Assembly (NCBI RefSeq): GCF_004348685.1
Contig: NZ_SMKO01000005.1
Span: 62,001 to 126,000 of the forward strand
DNA from: Nonomuraea deserti
GTDB taxonomy: Bacteria; Actinomycetota; Actinomycetes; Streptosporangiales; Streptosporangiaceae
Length of the DNA stretch: 64,000 bases
Direction: 5' to 3'
Positions within the stretch are counted from its first letter, which is position 1. Each line of letters begins with the position of its first letter. The notes beneath the pieces are model-generated. The model did not search any database. It was given only the letters and a program-made list of their open reading frames with translations, and had not been told where the DNA came from. Position numbers and translations under genes: made by a program. Of the stretch, positions 1-8,477 are shown one piece after another.

Positions 1-181
1 ACGCTATGGTTGCAGCGTACTGTAGCCGCCTTCAGCACGATATGCATCGTCCGGGGTCGTGTGAGCCGCGTTTCACATGACCTGTCGCAGGGGTGCCGAG
101 ATCGGCGAAGTTGAAAAAATATTCAGGACAGCCCTATTCGCGGGGGAACCGGGTCCCCGGCGCCGCCGAGGACCGGCCCGA

Positions 182-478
182 TCAGGTCGCCTGGCCGACC
201 GCCGCGCGCGCCGCCATCCGGCGTTCGAACCACAACGAGGTGAACGGCGGCACCGAGCACGCCAGGCCCAGCACCACCGCGCCCCGGCTCCAGCCCGCCT
301 CCCGCGCCGAGAGCACCACGCCGAGCGCGTACAACACGAACATCGCCCCGTGGATCGGGCCGAACACCTTCACGCCGAGTTCGCCGGAAGCGGTCACGTA
401 CTTGAAGAACATCCCTACCAGCAGCCCCGCCCACGAGCACGCCTCGGCCACCGCCACGACTCGGAACCAACGCAGCAT
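182..478 (-). CDS. DUF3817 family integral membrane protein
   Basis: The 98-aa product is a small multi-pass membrane protein. Hydrophobic segments lie at about residues 5-25, 40-58 and 66-82, with the G-x-x-H-G-x-x-F motif (FGPIHGAMF) around residue 40 that is typical of the DUF3817 family. The family has no settled biochemical role and its members are probably plasma-membrane proteins. The length is normal for the family. The start at 478 follows a GAAAGGTGAAAGC leader with a plausible ribosome site. It is transcribed alone, downstream of the reductase gene on the same strand. A perfect 31-bp palindrome lies 25 bp upstream (503-533), so a TetR-type repressor probably controls it. That repressor is not obvious in the window. 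Confidence 0.82.
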   Translation of the reverse strand: MLRWFRVVAVAEACSWAGLLVGMFFKYVTASGELGVKVFGPIHGAMFVLYALGVVLSAREAGWSRGAVVLGLACSVPPFTSLWFERRMAARAAVGQAT

Positions 479-502
479 GCTTTCACCTTTCGCCCGAACG
501 GA

Positions 503-533
503 GTTCGTACTCTACAGGCTGTAGAGTACGAAC
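503..533. promoter_or_regulatory. 31-bp perfect palindrome, probable TetR-type operator of the DUF3817 gene
   Basis: The arms GTTCGTACTCTACAG (503-517) and their exact reverse complement (519-533) flank a single central base. A perfect 15-1-15 dyad just upstream of a start codon is the usual form of a TetR-family operator. It overlaps the region where the DUF3817 promoter must lie. The cognate regulator is unknown: neither TetR gene in the window has this sequence in its own promoter. Confidence 0.75.
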
Positions 534-564
534 CCGTCACCCCAGGTGGCGGTGGCTCCGGGCC

Positions 565-1146
565 CTAACGGATCACCTTGTAGCGCAGGTGGGTGGCGTT
601 CGGACTGTCGATCACCGCGACGCGCTCCAGCCGGAACCGGCCGCCCAGATGCTCGAACAGCCGGGTGCCGCCGCCGAGCAGCACCGGGGCCAGATGGATC
701 TGGATCTCGTCCATGAGGCCCGCGGCCAGGCACTGCTGAGCGACGCTGGCGCCGTGCACGGCGACCACCTTGCCCCCGGCCACCGCCTTCGCCCGCTCCA
801 CCGCGCTGTGGACGCCGTCGGTGACGAAGGTGAAGACCGACGGCGCCCGGACCGTCCCCGGGGCCGGCGGGTTGTGGGTGAGCACGAAACACGGCACCGG
901 GCCGGCCGGACCGCCGTCCCCCCACCCTCCGTCGCCCTCGGCCAGGTCGTAGGAGAGCCGCCCCATCAGCAGCGCGCCGGCGCCCTCGCGCATCCCGTCC
1001 AGCAGCTCGGTGTCGCGCGGGTCCGGTTCGTGCAGCCACCTGTGCAGGACCTCGCCGCCGTCTCCCAACTGCTGCTCGCGGGTGACGTTCGGCCCGGTGA
1101 CGAACCCGTCCAGCGACATCGAGATCCCCGAAATGACCTTGCTCAT
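565..1146 (-). CDS. Dihydrofolate reductase family protein (RibD C-terminal fold)
   Basis: The 193-aa protein has the RibD-C/DHFR-like pattern: an N-terminal MSLDGF motif near residue 9, a central LLMGRLSYD segment, and a GGKVVAVHGASVAQQ nucleotide-binding region followed by DEIQIHLAPVLLGGGTRLF. These features suggest an NADPH-dependent cytosolic reductase. The substrate of this standalone subfamily is not established and it is unlikely to be the housekeeping folate enzyme. The ATG at 1146 is preferred over the upstream start at 1188 because GGAGGAG sits 6 bases before it and the MSK-x-I-S-G-I-S-M-SLDG start matches the family. It is divergent from the SARP gene beginning at 1284. Confidence 0.85.
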   Translation of the reverse strand: MSKVISGISMSLDGFVTGPNVTREQQLGDGGEVLHRWLHEPDPRDTELLDGMREGAGALLMGRLSYDLAEGDGGWGDGGPAGPVPCFVLTHNPPAPGTVRAPSVFTFVTDGVHSAVERAKAVAGGKVVAVHGASVAQQCLAAGLMDEIQIHLAPVLLGGGTRLFEHLGGRFRLERVAVIDSPNATHLRYKVIR

Positions 1147-1283
1147 GACAGCTCCTCCATCGGTAGAGTCCGGCCCTTCGTGCGGCACCTCGGGCGGGAC
1201 TCTCGCCAGCTTGGCGGAGCGCGGTGGCAGTGTTGTGTCAGTCGGGTGAAACTCGCCGCCGCCAGGGAAAGGGAACGATCCGC

Positions 1284-4109
1284 GTGTTGACCGTCGAGCT
1301 GCTCGGGCAGCTGCGCGTCTCGGTGGCCGGACGGCCGGTCGAGCTGCCCGCGGGGCGGCTGCGGGCGCTGCTGGCCGTGCTGGCGCTGTCCGCGGGCCGT
1401 GCCGTCCCTGTGGACAGGCTGGCGAGCGCGGTGTGGGGCGCCGATCCGCGCGGCGACCCCCGGGCCAACGTCCGTACGAACGTCAAGCGGCTGCGCCGCG
1501 CCCTGGGAACCTCCGCGGACCAGCTCATCGTGGCCACGCCGGGCGGCTACCTGTTGTCCACCGAGCCTGACCGCGTGGACGCGCTCCGCTTCGGCCGCCT
1601 GCTCGACGAGGCCGCGGCGGCGCGCGACCGGGTGGCCGAGCGGTCCCGCGTGGCCGCCGCGCTCGACCTGTGGCGCGGCACCCCATTCGACGGGATCCGC
1701 TCGGACTGGCTGGAGCAGTCGGTGGCGCCGGCGCTCCAGGAGCGGTACCTGACCGCGTGGGAGCGGCGGATCGACCTGGACCTCGCCAGGGGATCGTGTC
1801 CCGACCTGACCGAGCCCGCTGACCTGGCCGAGCGGCACCCGCTGCGCGAATCCCTCTGGGTGCGGCTGCTCCGGGCCCTGGCGTCGGCCGGCCGCCCCGC
1901 GGAGGCGCTGGAGCGTTACGAGACGATCCGGCGCCGGCTCGCCGCCGAACTCGGCACCGATCCCAGCCCCGAGCTGCGGCAGGTCCACGCCGACCTGCTC
2001 GCCGGCGGAGCCGCGCCCGGCGGACGCGTGGTGCCCAGGCAGCTGCCCGCCGCCCTCGACGGGTTCGCCGGGCGGGAGCCCGAGCTGGCGGCCCTCGACG
2101 CGCTGCTCGGCCCGCCGGACGAGCCGAAATCCAGTTCGCCGCTGATCACGGTGATCGCCGGCACGGCCGGCGTCGGGAAGACCACGCTCGCCGTGCACTG
2201 GGCGCACCGGGTCGCCGGCTCGTTCCCGGACGGCCAGCTCTACGCCGACCTGCGCGGATACGACCCGTCATGTGAGGCCGTACGCCCGGAGGCGGCCGTC
2301 CGCGAGTTCCTCGGCGCGCTGGAGGTGCCGCCGCACCGGATCCCGGACGGACCGGCCGCGCAGGCCGGGCTCTACCGCAGCCTGCTGGCCGGGCGGCGCA
2401 TGCTCGTGGTGCTGGACAACGCCCGCGACGCCGCCCAGGTCGCTCCGCTGCTGCCCGGCGCGCCGGGGTGCCTTGTGCTGGTCACGAGCCGTGATCACCT
2501 CGCCGGACTGGTCATGGCGTACGGCGCGCGTCCGCTCACCCTCGACCTGCTGTCTCCGGACGAGGCCGGCCGGTTGCTGGCCCGCCGGCTCGGCCATGAC
2601 CGGATCGCCGCCGATCCCGTGGCCGCCGGCGCCATCGTCCGCCGCTGCGCGGGGCTGCCGCTGGCGTTAGCCATCGTCGCCGCCCGCGCCGCGATCCATC
2701 CCGCCCATCCGCTCGGCGAGCTGGCCGGCGAGCTCAGGGACGCCCTCGGCGCGCTCGACCGTGCCGCCGACGTACGAGCGATCTTCTCGTGGTCGTACGA
2801 GACGCTCGGCGACGAGGCGGCCGCGCGGTTGTTCCGGCTGGTCGCCGGGCTGCATCCCGGTCCGGGCTGCACGGTCGCCGCCGCCGCCAGCCTGGCGGGC
2901 GTCCCGGTCTCGCGCGTACGGGCGCCGCTGGCCGAGCTGGCCCGCGCCGGCCTGCTCACCGAGCACGCCCCCGGCCGCTACTCGTGCCACGACCTGCTGC
3001 GCGCCTACGCCTCCGAGCTCTGCCTGGCCCGCGACGACGACCGGGACGCCGCGCTGCGCCGCGTCGCCGACCACTACGCGCACACCGCGCACGCCGCCGC
3101 GCTGCACCTCCACGGCCCCATCGAGATCGAACCTTCCGCAGCGCACCGGCCGGGTGTCTCCGTGACCGGCTTCGAAGGGCCTGACGAGGCGATGGACTGG
3201 CTCACGGCCGAGCGCCCCGCGCTGCTCGCCGTACTGAAGCTCGCCGCCGACCTGGGGCTCGACCGGCAGGTCTGCGATCTGGCCCGGGCGTTGTTCGTCC
3301 ACCTGCACCGGCGCGGGCGCTGGCACGACCGGGCCGAGACCCAGCGGGCCGCCGTGGCCGCCGCCCGGCGGCTGGGCGACCGGGCGGAAGAGATACGGGT
3401 GCGCCGCAACCTGGCCGCCGCGCTGGCCGACCTGGGCCGCTTCGACGACGCGCACCACCACCTCGACGCCGCACTGGAACGATCACCTGACGACCCTGCC
3501 CACCAGGCGTGGACGCACCACTATCGCGGCCTCGTATACGGGCTCCAAGGCCGGGACGCCGACGCGCTCGATGCCGCCCGCCGCGCCCACGACCTCTTCG
3601 ACCGGCTGGGCGACCGGGCGGGCCAGGCCATCGCGCTCACCGACCTCGGTCTCCACCACGGCCGCCTGGGAGACCACGGCCAGGCACGCGACCTGTGCGA
3701 GCAGGCCCTGGCCCTGCACCAGGAGCTCGGCAACCGGCCCTACCAGGCCCACGCGTGGTCGTGCCTCGCCGACGCACACCTCCGGCTGGGCGACACCCCC
3801 GCCGCGCTCGCCTGCCACCACCGGGCACTCGCCCTGTTCCGGGCCCTCGGCGACCCGTACGCCGAGGCCAGCACCCTCGCCCACCTCGGCGCCTGCCACC
3901 GCCTCGCCGGCGACCACGCGACCGCCCGCGAGCACTGGCGTCACGCCCACCTTCTCCTCGGCGGCCTCGACCCCTCGACCACCGACCAGATCCGCGCCCA
4001 GCTGGCCACCCTTGACGGGTCCGCCGCCGACGCCTTCTCCGAGGCTCTCCCCGGCGCTATGTCCGAGGCCAACCCCGACGTTTTCCCCGGCGCCGCCGGA
4101 TCGGCGTGA
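1284..4109 (+). CDS. AfsR/SARP-family transcriptional regulator with NB-ARC and TPR domains (SARP1)
   Basis: The product is about 941 aa. The order is a SARP winged-helix DNA-binding domain (residues 1-95), a bacterial transcriptional activation domain (about 100-245), an NB-ARC/AP-ATPase module with P-loop GTAGVGKTT (near 290), and C-terminal TPR repeats (about 650-930). Such proteins activate secondary-metabolite or other specialised genes by binding direct heptameric repeats. The GTG at 1284 is chosen because GGGAAAGGGAACG lies 8 bases upstream and the protein then starts directly with the conserved VELLGQLRV strand. Codon 462 (2667-2669) is TTA, the rare leucine codon read by bldA-type tRNA, so translation may be developmentally gated. 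It converges with the WYL gene, 18 bp away. I saw no target site nearby. Confidence 0.9.
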   Translation: MLTVELLGQLRVSVAGRPVELPAGRLRALLAVLALSAGRAVPVDRLASAVWGADPRGDPRANVRTNVKRLRRALGTSADQLIVATPGGYLLSTEPDRVDALRFGRLLDEAAAARDRVAERSRVAAALDLWRGTPFDGIRSDWLEQSVAPALQERYLTAWERRIDLDLARGSCPDLTEPADLAERHPLRESLWVRLLRALASAGRPAEALERYETIRRRLAAELGTDPSPELRQVHADLLAGGAAPGGRVVPRQLPAALDGFAGREPELAALDALLGPPDEPKSSSPLITVIAGTAGVGKTTLAVHWAHRVAGSFPDGQLYADLRGYDPSCEAVRPEAAVREFLGALEVPPHRIPDGPAAQAGLYRSLLAGRRMLVVLDNARDAAQVAPLLPGAPGCLVLVTSRDHLAGLVMAYGARPLTLDLLSPDEAGRLLARRLGHDRIAADPVAAGAIVRRCAGLPLALAIVAARAAIHPAHPLGELAGELRDALGALDRAADVRAIFSWSYETLGDEAAARLFRLVAGLHPGPGCTVAAAASLAGVPVSRVRAPLAELARAGLLTEHAPGRYSCHDLLRAYASELCLARDDDRDAALRRVADHYAHTAHAAALHLHGPIEIEPSAAHRPGVSVTGFEGPDEAMDWLTAERPALLAVLKLAADLGLDRQVCDLARALFVHLHRRGRWHDRAETQRAAVAAARRLGDRAEEIRVRRNLAAALADLGRFDDAHHHLDAALERSPDDPAHQAWTHHYRGLVYGLQGRDADALDAARRAHDLFDRLGDRAGQAIALTDLGLHHGRLGDHGQARDLCEQALALHQELGNRPYQAHAWSCLADAHLRLGDTPAALACHHRALALFRALGDPYAEASTLAHLGACHRLAGDHATAREHWRHAHLLLGGLDPSTTDQIRAQLATLDGSAADAFSEALPGAMSEANPDVFPGAAGSA

Positions 4110-4127
4110 CGCCTCGCGGGCGCCGGG

Positions 4128-5090
4128 TCAGGGGCGGTCCGCCACGGCGGCGGCGAAACGCGAGGCGAGCGTCGCGACCGCGGCCCGGAGCTCCGGCCCG
4201 CCCTCGACCCGGAAGGCGAACGGCACGCAGGCCAGCCACTCCTGCGCGTACATCGCCGGATTGCTGGTGCTCCCGGTGAGCACGCACCCGTCGCCCGACG
4301 GTTCGAGGCGTCCCATGGGGGGCCGGATCCAGGGCGCCACCTCCGAGGCCGGAGCGTCGAACACCACGCGGGTGGGGAACTTCCACCCCGTGCCCAGATT
4401 CTCCTCCAGCGCCGCGACCGGGTCGAGGTCGCCGGGCGGTTCGAACGTGTACGCCGTCTGCCGGACGGCGTGGATGCGGTCGACCCGGTAGGTGCGGATC
4501 GCGTCCGCGCGGTGGGAGTGGCACAGGAGATACCAGCGCCCGTGGCGGACGACGACCGCCCAGGGATCGACGTCGGCCTCCCACTCGTCGCCGGACTCGC
4601 TCCGGTAGGTGATCACGAGGCGGCGCCGGCCCGCGGCGGCGGCGACGAGCGCGCCGGTGGTGGCCGGGTCAGGACGGGCGGACTGCGGGTCGGGCGCGGC
4701 CGACGCGTGCTCGCGCAGGGCCGCCGCCTGCCGGCCGACGCTCTCGGGCAGCGCACGGATGACCTTGCTCAGGGCGGCGCCGACGAGGTCGTCGACGTCG
4801 GTGGCGGCCGGCTGGCCGTCGAGCACCGCCATGACCAGGCCCAGGGCCTCGGGCTGGGTGAAGGCGACAGGAGGCAGTCGCGTCCCGCGCCCGAGCCGGT
4901 AGCCGCCGTAGGGGCCCCTGGCCGACTCGACGGGGATGCCCGCCTCCCTGAGGATCCCGACGTACCGGCGCGCGGCCCGCTCCGTGACTCCCAGGTTGGC
5001 GGCGAGCTCGCCGGCCGTCACGCCGGGGCGGGCCTGGAGGGTTTCGAGGGTGCGCAGGGCTCGCGCGGTTGGGCTGAGGTCGGCCGGCAC
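4128..5090 (-). CDS. YafY/PafC-like transcriptional regulator with WYL domain
   Basis: The 320-aa protein has an N-terminal helix-turn-helix of the HTH_11 type (residues about 10-60), followed by the GPYGGYRLGRGTRLPP hinge seen in YafY-type regulators. A WYL domain follows (about 150-230) containing YRSESGDEWEADVDPWAVV and RWYLLCHSHRADAIRTYRVDRI, then a WCX-type C-terminal domain. WYL regulators sense small ligands or nucleic acid and act as repressors or activators. The start is GTG at 5090 with only a weak ribosome site. The adjacent upstream gene is a transposon remnant, so no partner gene is evident and its target is probably itself or elsewhere. Confidence 0.88.
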   Translation of the reverse strand: MPADLSPTARALRTLETLQARPGVTAGELAANLGVTERAARRYVGILREAGIPVESARGPYGGYRLGRGTRLPPVAFTQPEALGLVMAVLDGQPAATDVDDLVGAALSKVIRALPESVGRQAAALREHASAAPDPQSARPDPATTGALVAAAAGRRRLVITYRSESGDEWEADVDPWAVVVRHGRWYLLCHSHRADAIRTYRVDRIHAVRQTAYTFEPPGDLDPVAALEENLGTGWKFPTRVVFDAPASEVAPWIRPPMGRLEPSGDGCVLTGSTSNPAMYAQEWLACVPFAFRVEGGPELRAAVATLASRFAAAVADRP

Positions 5091-5225
5091 ACGAGCAGAC
5101 TAGGTGGTCACGGTATGAACCGGAAGTACATCGTCCGGAATCGGTCCTATTGTGAGGTCGCTGCAGCGAACGTGATCTGTCCGTACTGGAGAAAAAAGAC
5201 TGACGTGACTCCTCCACTCCCTGAA

Positions 5226-5253
5226 GGGAGCGGCTTCTCGCTAAGCCGCTCCC
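5226..5253. terminator. 11-bp stem hairpin at the end of the TnpB remnant (transposon right end or terminator)
   Basis: GGGAGCGGCTT (5226-5236) and its exact reverse complement (5243-5253) flank a 6-base loop and overlap the stop codon of the TnpB remnant. IS200/IS605-type elements carry subterminal hairpins at the tnpB 3' end, where the omega RNA is also encoded. A simple intrinsic terminator is the alternative. On the minus strand a run of six T follows about 30 bases further on, near 5196. Confidence 0.55.
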
Positions 5254-6095
5254 GCAGCCCGGCGAAGGGCAAGCCCTGCCCCGAGGATGTTGACCGCCGC
5301 GTTCACGTCGGCGTGCGCGGTATGACCGCACGCCGTACAGGCGGAGTCGGCCTGGGTGGCGCGGTTCTCCTTTGCGCTGTGCCCGCAGCGGGCGCAGGTG
5401 CGGGAGGCGCCGGTGCGGACCAGGGCGAGCGCGGCTTTGTGCGCGCCGTCCAGGCGCTGGCGGCGCACCTTGGCGTGCAGCGCCGCGACGCGGGCCACCG
5501 CCTTACGCCGCCGCTTGGAGCCCCGCTTCTTGCGGGCCAGAGCCCGCTGCGCGGCGGCCAGCCGGTCGGCGGACGCGGCCAGGTGGCGGGGGTTGGTCAG
5601 ATGCTCCCCGTCGCTGGTCGTGGCGAGGGACGCCACGCCCATGTCGATCCCCGCGACCGCGCCGGTGGCAGGCAGCGGTTCGGCGGGCACGTCGTCGCAC
5701 GACAGCACCACGAACCACCGGTTGCCTTACCGCTTCACCGCGATCGTCTTCGCCCGGCCTTTGACCGTGCGGTGCCGGTGGACGCGGACGTGGCCGACGC
5801 CCTGGAGCCGCACGAACGTGGCCGACGGGTGCCGCGGCTGACAGCCCCACCGGCAGCCGTCGCCGTCCTTCGGCCGCTCGACCGTGTCGAACCGGCCGTG
5901 CCCCTTGAAACGCGGGAAGCCCGGCGCGCGACCCACGCGGACCCGCTTGAAGAACGCGCTGAACGCCTTGTCGAGCCGTCGCAGGGTGGCCTGCTGGGAG
6001 GCGTTGTAGAGCTGGCGGTGGTCCTCCAGGCACGCCGCGAGCGCCGCCGCCTGCCGGGCGGTGGGGCGCAGCAGGGATCTGAACGACCTGCGCAC
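5241..6095 (-). pseudogene. tnpB: Degenerate IS200/IS605-type TnpB RNA-guided nuclease (nonsense plus internal deletion)
   Basis: The reading frame runs from GTG 6095 to 5241 with one in-frame TAA at 5727-5729, so the track splits into 122-aa and 156-aa parts of one frame. The N-terminal part has the TnpB start (RRSFRSLLRPT, LYNASQQATLRRL, FPRFKGHGRF). The C-terminal part has RuvC-I (GIDMGV), the CARCG...CTACG zinc ribbon and RuvC-III (ADVNAAVNILGAG). The total of about 284 codons is far below the usual 370-400. The segment holding the RuvC-II glutamate is missing between the LDGAHKAALALVRTG region and the zinc ribbon. It is therefore dead twice over. No TnpA gene is nearby. A hairpin at 5226-5253 may mark the element right end. 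Confidence 0.88.
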
Positions 6096-6265
6096 ACCAC
6101 TCCACCTCCCATCACGTTCGGTAACGACACCACCACGATATCGGCTGGCGCCGACAAACCAGGAAGGACATCCATGATGCGCAGACCCGACAGGTCAGGG
6201 CAGGCGGCCCTCCCGCTCCAGAATCCCCCGTCGCCTCGCGACGACGGCCCCCTCGGGAGGATCTG

Positions 6266-6958
6266 ATGGACATCGTGCTCATCGGCGGCCTGTGGCTCGA
6301 CGGATCCGCGTGGGACGAGGTCGCGCCCGAGCTCAGGGCGCTCGGTCACCGCCCCGTGCCGGTCACCCTCCCGGGCCAGGGCGACGGATCCGCCTCGGCC
6401 ACGCTCGACGACCAGGTGGCGGCGGTGCTCGCCGCCGTCGACGCGGCGCCGGGAAGGCCGATGGTGGTGGGGCATTCGGCCGCCTGCACCCTGGCGTGGC
6501 TGGCCGCCGACGCCCGGCCGGAACAGGTCGCCGAGGTCGTCCTCGTCGGCGGCTTCCCGGCTGCCGACGGCGACCGTTACGCCGACTTCTTCGAGACGAA
6601 GGACGGCGCCATGCCCTTCCCCGGCTGGGGGCCGTTCGAGGGGCCGGACTCCGCCGACCTCGACGAGGAGGCCAGGCTGCGCTTCGCGGCCGCCGCGATC
6701 CCCGTGCCCGAGGGGGTGTCCAAGGGGGTGGTACGCCTGACGGACGAGCGACGGTGGGACGTCCCGGTCGTCCTCGTGTGCCCTGAGTACACCCCCGCCC
6801 AGGCTCAGGAGTGGCTCGACGCCGGCGACCTGCCCGAGCTCGCCAGGGCCAAGAACGTCGACCTCGTCGACATCGACTCGGGCCACTGGCCCATGCTGAC
6901 CAGGCCGGCCGAACTCGCCCGGCTCCTCGCCGAGGCGGCTGCCGGGACCGGGAGCTGA
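6266..6958 (+). CDS. Alpha/beta-fold hydrolase
   Basis: The 230-aa protein has the alpha/beta hydrolase signature: an N-terminal IVLIGGLWLDGSAWDEV strand, the nucleophile elbow GHSAA around residue 70, and a C-terminal DIDSGHWPML segment carrying the catalytic histidine. An acid residue is probably in the CPEYT region. It most resembles small cytosolic esterase/hydrolase proteins of unknown substrate. A strong ribosome site, GGGAGGATCTG, sits directly before the ATG. The gene lies between the transposon remnant and the beta-lactamase-fold gene, with about 95 bp to the latter, and has no clear functional partner. Confidence 0.85.
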   Translation: MDIVLIGGLWLDGSAWDEVAPELRALGHRPVPVTLPGQGDGSASATLDDQVAAVLAAVDAAPGRPMVVGHSAACTLAWLAADARPEQVAEVVLVGGFPAADGDRYADFFETKDGAMPFPGWGPFEGPDSADLDEEARLRFAAAAIPVPEGVSKGVVRLTDERRWDVPVVLVCPEYTPAQAQEWLDAGDLPELARAKNVDLVDIDSGHWPMLTRPAELARLLAEAAAGTGS

Positions 6959-6984
6959 TCGAGCCGCTACCTCCGGGCGACGGT

Positions 6985-7033
6985 TTGTACTTTGTTCAAA
7001 ACTCGCGTAGCCTCTCGTTTGAACTTAGTTCAA
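6985..7033 (+). promoter_or_regulatory. Promoter with paired operator dyads before the beta-lactamase-fold gene
   Basis: A promoter-like pair is seen: TTGTAC (6985-6990), a 17-bp spacer, and TAGCCT (7008-7013). Two related dyads bracket it. TTGTACTTTGTTCAA (6985-6999) covers the -35, and TTGAACTTAGTTCAA (7019-7033), a perfect 6-3-6 inverted repeat, lies just after the likely transcript start. Their centres are 34 bp apart. This layout suggests repression. The TetR gene two genes downstream (8478) is the natural candidate. Confidence 0.65.
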
Positions 7034-7053
7034 CTCGTGAAAGGTGTGCGCGA

Positions 7054-8421
7054 ATGATGCAGGAGAAGCTGTCCGATTTCGTCGCGGCGGCGGCCGAGGA
7101 GTTCGATATCCCCGGCGCCGCCGCCGGGGTGCTGACGGGCAGCCGCGAGGTCCACGCGTCCCACGGCGTGACGAGCCTCGACAACCCGCTGCCGGTCGAC
7201 GAGAGGACGCTGTTCCATCTGGCGTCCGTGACCAAGACCTTCACGGCGACCGCGCTGATGCGCCTGGTCGCGGAGGGAAAGGTGGCGCTGGACGCGCCGG
7301 TGCGCCGGTACGTACCGGAGCTCGGGCTCGCCGACGAGCGGGCCGCGGCGCAGGTCACCGTGTGGCACCTGCTCAACCACACCGCCGGCCTGGACTGGAA
7401 CGTGGCCGACACCGGCGACGACGATTCCCTGGTCGCGTTCGTGGCGAAACTGGCCGGGCTGAAGATGATCGCCGCGCCGGGCGTCCGGGCCTCCTACAGC
7501 CAGGCCGGCTACAACCTGTTGGGGCGGGTCATCGAGAAGGTCACGGGCCTGCCCTTCGAACGAGCCGTGGCCGCGCTCGTCCTGCGGCCGGCGGGACTGT
7601 CGAACACCTTTTTCGAGCCGGACGACGTCATGGTCCGGCGGTTCGCCGTGGGCCACAACCGCGGTGAGGACGGAGCCCTGCGGTTCGCCCAGCCGTGGGC
7701 GGCCTGGCGGGCCGGCTCGCGTGCCAACAATCCCGGCGGAGGCATCGTGTCCTCGGTGAGCGATCTGCTGCGCTGGGCGCGGTTCCATCTCGGAGACGGA
7801 GACGGCGTGCTGCCCGCCGAGACGCTGCATCGCATGCAGAGGCCGACGGTCGAGCTGCGGGCCAGCACGCTCGGCGACGCCTTCGGCATCTGCTGGTTCC
7901 TGCGCGACGTGGACGGTGTTCGCACCATCGGTCACGGCGGATCGGGCAACGGCCAGTTCGCCGAGCTGCTCATCGTGCCGGAACGCGACTTCGCCGTCGT
8001 CTCCCTCGCCAACGCCGGCCCGGAGGGTTACCCCTTCAACCAGGCCGTCGTCCGCTGGGCGCTGGAGCACCACCTCGGCGTGGTCGAACGGGACCCCGAG
8101 CCGGTCCCCTACGACGAGGCGCGGGCGCGGGCGGTCGCCGGCCGCTACGAGAACGACGCCATGAACCTCGACATCGCCTCCGACGGGCACCGGCTCACGC
8201 TCGCGGTAGGTATCAAGCCGGAGATCCGCCAGGCGTCGCAGGTCGACATGCCCCCGGACTACCCGCCGGCCGCTTGCGGCTTCCTGCCGGGCGAGGGCGA
8301 GGAGTACGTCATCACCGAGGGCGGTCTGCAGGGCCAGCGGGGTTTCTTCACCCGCGACGGGAGCGGCGCCGTCACGGGCGTCGACCTGGCCGGCCGGATC
8401 TTCGGCCGGGCCGGGACCTGA
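7054..8421 (+). CDS. Serine hydrolase of the beta-lactamase (class C / PBP-like) family
   Basis: The 455-aa protein has the beta-lactamase/D-alanyl-D-alanine carboxypeptidase fold. The catalytic S-x-x-K is in LASVTKTF (about residue 58), the second-motif tyrosine is in YSQAGYN (about 150), and the third motif HGGSGNG is at about 295. A C-terminal beta domain follows. No signal peptide is seen, so an intracellular esterase or peptidase is more likely than a cell-wall enzyme. The ATG at 7054 is chosen over the long upstream extension because the promoter and operators lie at 6985-7033. The TetR gene follows after 56 bp. Confidence 0.88.
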   Translation: MMQEKLSDFVAAAAEEFDIPGAAAGVLTGSREVHASHGVTSLDNPLPVDERTLFHLASVTKTFTATALMRLVAEGKVALDAPVRRYVPELGLADERAAAQVTVWHLLNHTAGLDWNVADTGDDDSLVAFVAKLAGLKMIAAPGVRASYSQAGYNLLGRVIEKVTGLPFERAVAALVLRPAGLSNTFFEPDDVMVRRFAVGHNRGEDGALRFAQPWAAWRAGSRANNPGGGIVSSVSDLLRWARFHLGDGDGVLPAETLHRMQRPTVELRASTLGDAFGICWFLRDVDGVRTIGHGGSGNGQFAELLIVPERDFAVVSLANAGPEGYPFNQAVVRWALEHHLGVVERDPEPVPYDEARARAVAGRYENDAMNLDIASDGHRLTLAVGIKPEIRQASQVDMPPDYPPAACGFLPGEGEEYVITEGGLQGQRGFFTRDGSGAVTGVDLAGRIFGRAGT

Positions 8422-8477
8422 GCGTGCGTGCGACGCGCCGGTCGAACCGCGGGCAAGAGCTTCGGTAGCCTCACGTC

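Noticed and set aside
4470..6266. 598-aa open frame on the plus strand spanning the WYL and TnpB regions
   Set aside because: No recognisable domain, antisense to two better-supported coding regions, and no ribosome site.
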